Origin: Mesodorylaimus sp. YZB2_4
Lineage: Eukaryota; Nematoda; Enoplea; Dorylaimida; Dorylaimidae
Direction: 5' to 3'
Length of the DNA: 64,000 bases
Assembly (NCBI GenBank): GCA_030248295.1
Contig: JASANH010000882.1
Location: 248,001 to 312,000, forward strand
Positions 52,171-60,356 of the stretch are shown piece by piece. The number at the start of each line of letters is the position of its first letter. Position 1 is the stretch's first letter. Below the pieces are notes generated by a model that saw nothing but the letters and a program-made list of their open reading frames with translations, was not told the DNA's origin and ran no database searches. Position numbers and translations under genes: made by a program.

Positions 52171-52499
52171 GAAGTTTTATTTTGTCAATATGTGTTTATC
52201 TAGGTACTGTGTCAAGAGTGAGGCTAAACGGGGTTTTTGATAGAAACTTTCAATGTCTGAATGGTAATGTCACGGTTCATCACCATGTCATCATATTCAT
52301 GTTTTACCACGTCACCAAACGCTTATGCGCACTCGAGGGTGACGGGAAGAATGCCTTTCAAATAAAAATCGATGGTTTAACATTTCTTTCGAGACATAGT
52401 GCTTTTTCAAAAGGCTTTGCAGATTGAGTAATTTTGTCTATCATCTCAAGACCCTGCTAAACAGTGTTCACGCGTAGAAGAGCATTCGAACGCGCCCCT

Positions 52500-53370
52500 A
52501 GGTTCTACTTTTCGTTAGCTGGTTACGAAAACTTGTGACTCAGATCACAAACAATTGTCATATATGAGTGCCCCGACTCTCAGTTCGTCATTTTTAGACC
52601 TTGATGTGTGTGTAATTTCTTAAGCAACATGCTAGGAAACATGCCTGCAAAAATTTTTCCTTGCCCGTCCACCTCTGTCTCGCTCCGCTTCGTGTTTTCG
52701 GATGGCCATCTTTTATCCCTGGATGCGACGAACGCGACGAAACTTACGATTTTGGCTCCTTTTACATAAAATATTGTAGAATATTGAATTCAGCTTTGCT
52801 TCGCTTACCTTTCATATCGAGCAATGGTGGGTGGCATTCGAACCCTGTCAGTGTTGGAGAGATGAGACTACATACTTTGGCTCCTGTCCATTTGCTGCTT
52901 CGGGGCACCTCATGAGTCCACCTGGCGCGTAAGGTGCATGGGTTTCAGGTTTTTTGACACCTTTTTCGCCGTAGGTTGAGCCCAGGACGAACAGTCGCCC
53001 ACTAAGAGAAACGCATGAATGCTGAATCGATACACCGCGGCGATACTGTACATGTGCCGGCTATTTATAGGAATTGGTCTTCTTGCTGTAAAAGCAGGGA
53101 AGGAGTAACCCTTCGATTCCCTTGGAAGACAGACCCATCTGATGGGTGTAGCTCTCTGCTTTCCAGTCCTGGGGTGCTGGATTAGCTGTCCGTCCACCCT
53201 TCTTCAACTCTGCACTTTGTCTGTTCCACTGGCCTTGGATTTGACGTGTCTGTTTCACGGTGTTCTGCATGCGACTGACACTAGAAGTCAGCTGATAATA
53301 TTATACCTCCAAATTAAGGGGGGGGGGGGAGGATAAGGGAGGAGAAAACTTTCGATTATCCAGATGTGGG
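52500..53370 (+). repeat. Duplicated block B, copy 2
   Basis: Direct copy of 37971-38799 with a roughly 30-bp insertion near 53165 (GTCCTGGGGTGCTGGATTAG) and a 12-base G run at 53318-53329 not seen in copy 1. It ends about 230 bases upstream of chemoreceptor gene 3. Confidence 0.9.
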
Positions 53371-53601
53371 CTGAACCGTAGGAGTGCGACTCGTCCCACG
53401 TTGATGAGAAGCAGCCTTGAGTCCACAACTTTATCTGTAAAATGGAAATCTATTATCTATGTATTTTATGGTAGAGACCTCCAAGATTGTTGGAGGTGTC
53501 GACCCTATGCGAACGAGAACAAAAGCACTTCAAATCGCTGCAGTATACTTTTTTTCAGTAATTTTCCACCTCATCTCGTCCACCGACACCAGAACAGAAT
53601 C

Positions 53602-54684
53602 ATGAACAACAGTGCGAATGCAACAGCAACAGCCTGCACCAGGGCTCACGAAATTCTCACTTACGGTTTTAAAAGCATCATAGCTGGCGAGATCTCGGTC
53701 GCATTGCTTGCTATCACTCCTAACACTCTTCTTTTATCCGCTTTATGGAACGTGACCATTCTACCAACCAACCTTCGCTTACTTATTGGCCACTTCAGCC
53801 TGGTACTCACAATGCTTTCTATTGGTATAATCAGCAAAGGCATCTATTTCCTCACAACAACCCCATGCGCTTTTCACATGAGCCAATTCTGGTGCAGAGC
53901 AATGGAATTGTGCACAAGCACGTTGGCCCTGCCCAACATCTACTACGCCATATTCTCGCTGTGTGTCGAGCGTCTGTACGCCACAATCAATTACCGCAAG
54001 TATGACAAGAATGAGAAACCTTACTTGGCAGTAGTCTTGATCACCTGCTCGTGGACCACAGCCCTGTGCGTTAACGGGTCGAACCTGCTGTGGACGGTCA
54101 AAGATCAGTACGTGCCGTTTTGCGAGAACAGCTTCGTTCATCCACCACTGCCCTCACACCTCATGATCGTCTACATGATCTTGGAATTGCTGGGTGGTGT
54201 CATAGTCATTTTCGTCTACTTTTACAACCGTCATCTGGCCAAGAACATGGCTATTAATCGGGCTCTATACGACCTGTCCTCTCGTTTCCTGGTCAATCAG
54301 AACCTACAGATCAATGCCATCTTGCTGCCCAGCATGGTTTTGCACTTCTTGTGCCACTTGCCCACATTCTCGGTCCTAATCCCCATCTATCTGCTCAGCC
54401 CTAAGGCAGCACTGAGTCCAGCTACCAAGGTGTGTCTCTCAAGGGCAACCTACATGCTTCGCTTGGTCTACGCCGTCCTCGATCCGCTAATAGCTTTTCG
54501 ATTCAACACCCATCTGCGTCATCATCTTGCTAGAGGTCCTATCGGGCGTATTATCAGATTGATGGGCTGTAGTGGACCCAAAGGCAATGGCTCAATCGGT
54601 ACTGACAGACAGCAGCACCACGCTCATTTTGATTATCTGGAGAAAATGTGGGCCGTCACGAGGCTATCCAGTCGAAAATGCTAA
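53602..54684 (+). CDS. Srab-like seven-transmembrane chemoreceptor, copy 3 (mosaic)
   Basis: A 360-residue single-exon receptor with the same membrane layout and motifs as copies 1 and 2. The ATG at 53602 (MNNSANATATAC) aligns with the starts of the paralogs; the frame is open upstream to 53401, but that extension has no membrane or signal character and no counterpart. The first membrane segments (ILPTNLRLLIGHFSLVLTM) and the tail (HLRHHL.RGPIGR, DRQQHHAHFDYLEKMW) follow copy 1, whereas the central blocks at 53927-54097 and 54175-54485 are almost identical in DNA to copy 2. The third-to-fourth segment and the sixth-to-seventh segment regions are therefore copy-2 type. The second extracellular loop is distinct (NSFVHPPLPSH). 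A chemosensory role is inferred from the family; ligand unknown. Confidence 0.85.
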   Translation: MNNSANATATACTRAHEILTYGFKSIIAGEISVALLAITPNTLLLSALWNVTILPTNLRLLIGHFSLVLTMLSIGIISKGIYFLTTTPCAFHMSQFWCRAMELCTSTLALPNIYYAIFSLCVERLYATINYRKYDKNEKPYLAVVLITCSWTTALCVNGSNLLWTVKDQYVPFCENSFVHPPLPSHLMIVYMILELLGGVIVIFVYFYNRHLAKNMAINRALYDLSSRFLVNQNLQINAILLPSMVLHFLCHLPTFSVLIPIYLLSPKAALSPATKVCLSRATYMLRLVYAVLDPLIAFRFNTHLRHHLARGPIGRIIRLMGCSGPKGNGSIGTDRQQHHAHFDYLEKMWAVTRLSSRKC

Positions 54685-55338
54685 GAGGCATAGTGTTGTT
54701 CACTAGTCAGTGCGGAAGACCAATTACAAGCCATGAAACTGGTACGTCTGGAAATATTCAGTTTTCAAGTCGCAGAGGATCATCAGTCACGTTAAACTTC
54801 ACAGTCGGGAGGAAAACGTAACCTTAATGTGTTCCGCAAACTCGAGTATATAAAAACTAGATGCACAAAGAGCTTGTTCCAACTGAAAACTGCGCCACTG
54901 CTTCTGGACTATTCTCGACCGCACTGGTAACCTATCAAAAGTTGGTTGCTGACATTGAGTATTTTTTCATCTTATTTAAATATATGCCGAGCTAACACTT
55001 GCTTTACCGGTTATCGTTGACTTAGTTGGTAGAGTTTGATGATTTAATTTTGGTTGGATATTGTACATGTTATTCTTATGTCTATATGTTATGCATGTAC
55101 TAATGTTGGTATGCACAGTATTATACCTACTGTTCATACCCTATAAGGACTGAACACTTGTCTTACACTGTAGTTTGATGAAAAAATGCCGAAGCTTTTG
55201 AAAAGAAAAATAATTGCTTCTCGTTGTCAGCAACCCTTTATAGATGTTTGACAGTTTGAGGTTACCTTGCCGAGTCATATCACCAACGGTACACGCGACT
55301 ACCAGAGCTGCGAGCTTATAGTTGTAGCAACATTAAAG
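54685..55338. other. Intergenic region with a TATA-like site
   Basis: GTATATAAAAACTAG near 54847 looks like a TATA box, but no coding start that fits it was found downstream. Otherwise nothing is recognised. Confidence 0.35.
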
Positions 55339-56646
55339 GGCGTCCACATTGCACCTCGGCTGCCGAGTCAGCCAAGCTGAGCCATCGACGAGCTGAGCAA
55401 TTCGAGTTTATCAGGTGAGGTGTCGTTCACGTTGCGACTATCTGCTCAGCCATCTCAGCTTGAGGTCGGCTCGATTCGCGGCTGGCTCGTTTCGTTTCGC
55501 GGCTTGCGGTGGGCGCAGCTCGGCTGGCTCGAATGGACTGTTCAAGTTCATCTCACTAGCTTGCGCTCGACTGGAAAAGTTGAGTTTCAATTTTTCTAGT
55601 CGAGCCAGCCGAGCTTGGAACAATCGTTCAGGAGTTATCAACAGGAAAGTTGGCAATTTGGATGAAAATATGGCGTATAATTATACTATATTATGAACTT
55701 AGGAAATGGTACAGGGTTTAGCGGCTGGGGATTGCGGGAGCTCTGAGTTCGGACCGCAAAATTTAGAAATTTAGAAACAAATTCAGAAGAAAAGAAGCGG
55801 ATGGGGTCTGGGGCTTGTCGCCATCATTTGTGTGCGAAAAGAGCTGGCTGGATTGTGGTGCGAAATTTGGCATTTCAATCCACAGCAGGATTCGATAAGT
55901 GGTCTCGAGGAAGTCCGCTACAAATATTGTGATTCAAGATTTACAGAAGGCACGCTAATTGACTTAAGATATTCGCAACTATAGTGAAGAAGCAACGCAC
56001 AAGCAAGCATTATACATATGTACATGCATCGATGAAGGTATTATTAAAAAATTGCAGTTCTACTAGAACCAAACCCAGCAAAACTGTTACCATTATTGTT
56101 CGTTTTATTCTCTTGATTTTGATGATTTAAGCCTCTGCAGTACAGGCCATTTTTTTGTTTGATGCGGAGTGACACTGTTGAAAAACATTCGTGGAACAGC
56201 GAGTTGTGGCAGACAGTGGTTTCCCGACAACATGTTTCTTTTGCGAGCACGAGGCTCTCAGTTCGACTCCTTCACGGATTAGAATTTATGATTTTATTTC
56301 TCTTCTTTTCACGGGACAGAATAACGTTATTTTGAAGAAGAAATATGAGGCAGCCCTAGAATTTTTTGCGCTGTCGCAGATAAGGGATCGGGTATAATAG
56401 GGGCATAAAAGAAGTACTTTTGTCGTTTTTCCTGCCGCCTGTATATCTAAGTACATTTTCGAATAATCTGCTCAGTTTATCGGTAAGAATTGGGGTTCAC
56501 GTTCCGTTTAAGGTTTATGTTCTTCAGAGGGTTGGAATAAGGCGTATGGTAGTCACTGTATTCTCTCAGTTGATCTATGCAGGAACTAGTGTTTTGGGCC
56601 AAACTAGTTTGTAGCAAAAAACGAAAAACGGTTTTATTATTTCCAA

Positions 56647-57234
56647 AAAAGTCTGTTATGACAGACTCGAAACTTTTAGACCAGCCAATGCGCACAGTGG
56701 AACCAGGGCAAGATGGCTGGTCTACTCGGCCACTGCTAAGCCGCAACCACGGTTTAGGAAAAATGTCTGAGCAGAAGCTGCTTTCTCTGCGTGAATATTA
56801 ACAGGACGACTGATCGTGGCAACGAGCAGAGGATCATGTAATCCTGTACTCGTGGTCCACAAAGTGGGCTGGGGGTGTCTAACTCTTGGGCGATGTGGTA
56901 GCGCTTGATCTTATTGTTACTAGGGAGTGTTCGACCTGCGGCAGAGGTGAATCATTTTGTGTCATGTGCTCCTCATCCTCGATTGTGTCATTACTGATAT
57001 GATATTTTTTTATATGATGAACCATGTGCAGGAACATGAACTTGGAAGAAGGCTTTGTGGCTTTGATGCTGACCTCTGAATGTAATTCATACCGATATGT
57101 GCGAGTGATTATGCGCTGCGCAGTGCAGGCCGTCTCTCCTTTCCTTGTGGCCGAGTAGACCAGCCATCCGAAGCCCTGGTTCCACTCTGCATTGGCTGGT
57201 CTAAAAGTTTCGAGTCTGTCATAACAGACTTTTA
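56647..57234. repeat. Foldback repeat, 85-bp arms
   Basis: Positions 56647-56731 and 57148-57234 are reverse complements apart from a few mismatches (GACTCGAAACTTTTAGACC against its complement). The inner ends near the stretch AGTCTGTTATGACAGACT are themselves near-palindromic. About 415 bases lie between the arms. Confidence 0.8.
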
Positions 57235-57417
57235 TGAGATAAAAGGTTGAATGACCGCGCAGCTTTTATATGCAATAGCATGTTGAGTCAGCGTGAGCAT
57301 AAGGGCGGTTGGTAGACGGTTCAGTGGGGTCAGTTAGGAGTAGTATGTGGAGCCGTTCGGTAAACGGTTGATGATGTCTGTGTGTGCTTCTATGTGCGTA
57401 AAACTCTACTCCAACGT

Positions 57418-57460
57418 AAGTTGTCGCGTTATCGACGTTAGGTCGATAACGCGACAACTT
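57418..57460. repeat. Perfect 19-bp hairpin with 5-base loop
   Basis: Arms 57418-57436 (AAGTTGTCGCGTTATCGAC) and 57442-57460 pair without mismatch; the loop is GTTAG. A run of T follows at once. It may be a recent small insertion, a palindromic recombination product or a terminator-like structure. Confidence 0.9.
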
Positions 57461-57531
57461 TTTTTGGAAATAATGCAGAGTAGCACGTCAGCACGACAAT
57501 GTAGCGCGTGTAGCTGGAAAATAATAGCGTT

Positions 57532-59113
57532 CCTGGTGACGACGGAATCACAGTCTCAATCATCAAGCACATTGCTCAATCGATTGTCCCCGCTTTGACA
57601 ACATTATTTAATCGTTCTATTGCCGAAGAAATATTTTCTGCTTTCTGGAAAAAAGCAAAAGTGATTCCGCACACTCGTCTTCTACAACATCTTTTGTCTG
57701 TGGGCCGAAGCCTGGTGAAAAAAGTTTTGCAACTCCAACCGCCCGATTTCTTTATTGTCCATTCTTTCAAAATTATTGGAACGCTGTGTTGATCGAATTA
57801 TTAGCTCCAGGATGGAATTATCATTTAACCATTCGCTTTGATCGGCGTCGAGGGTCAATGGGCGCCACCCAATTCATCCACGATTCGCTCTATACAGAAA
57901 ATTGCAAATACGTTGTTCGTGTCTTCCTTGATTTAAAAAAGCGTTCGATCAGATTCCGCACACTCGTCTTCTACAACATCTTTTGTCTGTGGGCCAAACA
58001 CCATCCAAAATTGTTCGCTGGTTATTTTCGTATCTCACTCACAGATCGATCACAACGGGTGGTATAGTTGATAAATGTTCGTCAGATTTTAATGCGGTAC
58101 CATCAGGTGTCCCACAAGATAGCATTTTGGGTCCTATCCTGTACATCGATTTGTTACTTCGAAAATCTCCATGTCGATTTAAAGAATACTTGCGGACGAC
58201 ACGACTTTATTTGTCCCAGTGAAATCGATTGACGAAATCGCTGTCTTAGCTCAACCCGCAATCGATTTTATCTCCGATCTGGTGATCTCCGCTTGCTTAG
58301 ATTTTAACCTGTCCCAAACGCAAGCTGTATCTTCCGATATGGATATATGGTCCCCTAGATCCTCCAGTCTATCCGTGGTCACAGTATTGAATTTTACAAT
58401 CAGGGAAAGTACTTAGGTATTACGTTTTCTGCGGATATGAAGTTCTCGGAGCTTGTATCTTTAGTTGTGCGTAAATGAACACCATGATTGAAGTTTTGAG
58501 ACGCAAACTTGACAGGCACATGAATCCATCAATTTTCGATAGTATTTATGAATCTTGTATCCGCTCAGTGTTATAATACGGGTCAGTTGCTTGGGATCCA
58601 GTTCTTCAAATGGATATTGCTGAGCTTGAGCGTGCCCAATTTTATGCGTATAGGGTTTTTTGAACAATCTTACCATTTCGTATGAAGATGCCTTGGCACA
58701 CGCCAAGTGGACTTATCTCTTCAACAGGCGCAAACAGCTTGAGCTTTCTCAGTTTTTTAACTTCTAACGTTATCATGGCTCACATGATTTTTGTAACAGT
58801 TGTTTTATTCACGTTTCTGATATATGCCAGCGTAGGGATCGTAGTTCTCAGATTCACCATGTTTTGATGCCAAAACATTTCTCAGAATCATTCAAGCAGA
58901 ATTTCGTTTATCCTGGTATAAAATTATGGAGTAGCATTGACTCGAATTTAGCTTTGTGCAATTTTGACTGTTTTAAATTTGCGATAGCTCAAATGTGTTT
59001 TTGAAAACTTTTTTGATCTGTATGACGTGAATTTTTCTTTCTTTCGTGTCTGTACCTGCTCGAGTGCACTCTTAAGTGTTTCAGGTATCAGTAAAACATG
59101 ATGATGATGATGA
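57532..59113 (+). pseudogene. CR1/jockey-type LINE reverse transcriptase remnant, 5'-truncated
   Basis: Frames in order show the pre-catalytic region (GDDGITVSIIKHIAQSIVPA, then LFNRSIAEEIFSAFWKKAKV), SKIIERCVDRII-like and DLKKAFDQIPHTRLL segments, and VPSGVPQDSILGPILYIDLL. A DDTTLFVPV segment follows near 58197, where the usual Y-A-D-D is damaged, and then the C-terminal motifs SIFDSIYESCIRSVL...YGSVAWDPVLQ. Frameshifts and stops are frequent. A 45-base segment (CACACTCGTCTTCTACAACA...) occurs twice, near 57668 and 57958. The element seems to end with an (ATG)n tract near 59096-59113, typical of LINE 3' ends. Endonuclease and ORF1 are missing. Confidence 0.88.
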
Positions 59114-59166
59114 TAAGCTCAGCTGACAGCTGGGCAGACGATCAGCCGAGGTGCAATGTGAACGCC

Positions 59167-60180
59167 GCTAGTCAGGTCGACTGCATGAAGCGCTTTTGCG
59201 GTATCCAAATAACCAGTCGAGTCTTCCTTTGGATCCTAATGTAGGATTTATCTTTTTGACGTAATGATGACTCACTTTCTGGAATTATGTACCTTTCATT
59301 AGTCAAGACGACGAATTACAGGGAAATAATGGCAAATGCTCGATCGTCGCGAAAACTCGTAATACCTAAGCCTAATTGGTCAAAAACGCAAATGCCTGAG
59401 CGTCACAAGTGCAAGTTTCGACTGCTAACAGCCAGCAGGATCAATCTTACGATCAGTTTTCGAAAAACAAGGCGGCTTTTCAAAATGTGCAACCAATTGA
59501 AGGCATGATAGGTCCAGGATGGCGCGTGGGCGTTATAAAAAAAAGAGGACCAAAATCCGTCTCGCTCCAGGGTCAAACAATTTTGTTATATACTGGCATT
59601 ACTGACTCGTCAAATTAGGGCTTTGCTGCAGCTTTCGGTAACATGATAGCATGTATGGAGCCGCGTGATGGTCGCACCAAAACAGTCTGGCCTAACGCCA
59701 ACCAACCTCTCACATTAGCAAAATGGACGTCCGAAGTGTGGCAAGTGCACTCAAAATTTTTTGCCTGACTCATGGGCTCGAAAAATTTCTACGCACAAAG
59801 GAAATTGCCGAATCAGCACTTTCAGATCAATGATTTTGAGAAACCGGAAACGAGACGGACGAATTCGGCAACGAAATGGTACTTAGATAGGGTAGATAGA
59901 GGAAAGTGAAAGCACGCAAAGAACGCTATTAAATGAGCTTTTCTTACATTCCCATGCTTGGAAAATTTTAGAACTACGTAGTAACGGCTGAAAGAACAAT
60001 TGCGGTGCATTTAATTTGTTTTATGCCTCCTACACTCACAATGTAGTGCACCACTCGCATCCGGACCTAGTTGTCGAGGCACAAACCGAAACTGACAATT
60101 GTATGCCAACGGCTAAACGGGTCCTGAGTGAACAGGACTCGCCGAGGAGAAATGTTGGAGCGGTGAAAGATAAAGAAGAA
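59167..60180. other. Intergenic region upstream of the mucin-like gene
   Basis: A frame from about 59376 to 59618, which continues after a TAG to about 59760, keeps an even amino-acid composition (for example GMIGPGWRVGVIKKRGPKSV) but matches no family I recognise. It may be a decayed gene or chance. Nothing else is seen. Confidence 0.3.
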
Positions 60181-60190
60181 TATAAATAAA
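60181..60190 (+). promoter_or_regulatory. TATA-box candidate of the mucin-like gene
   Basis: TATAAATAAA, 176 bases before the ATG at 60357. The interval to the ATG has no other ATG in a better context and could hold the 5' untranslated region. Confidence 0.5.
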
Positions 60191-60356
60191 AGGAGAAATT
60201 TTATTGCTCTAGTACTGCTGTTGTGTTTTCTTGGCGGGGAAGACTGACTCTCTGGCACATTGCTCAAGCAAGCTGACGAACTGTGAATTCACTCCAATTG
60301 GTACCTGCTGATTGCGAGCCTGTGTGACTCGATCCTGAGAGTGGCGGAGTAAAAAA

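Larger units (their letters stand above)
55339..59166. mobile_element. 3.8-kb segment with terminal inverted repeats
   Basis: Positions 55339-55362 and 59143-59166 are reverse complements with one mismatch (GGCGT[C/T]CACATTGCACC... outward on both sides). The left end continues with AGCCGAGC-like words, which also occur with GCGTTCACATTGG at 16486-16570, so the ends belong to a repeat family present elsewhere. The interior carries a LINE fragment, a foldback and a hairpin. No transposase is recognised, so it may be a non-autonomous DNA element that collected insertions. Confidence 0.6.

Noticed and set aside
53401-53601. A 67-residue N-terminal extension of chemoreceptor gene 3 from an ATG at 53401.
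   Set aside because: The two paralogs start at the position equivalent to 53602, and the extension is charged and lacks a signal or membrane character.
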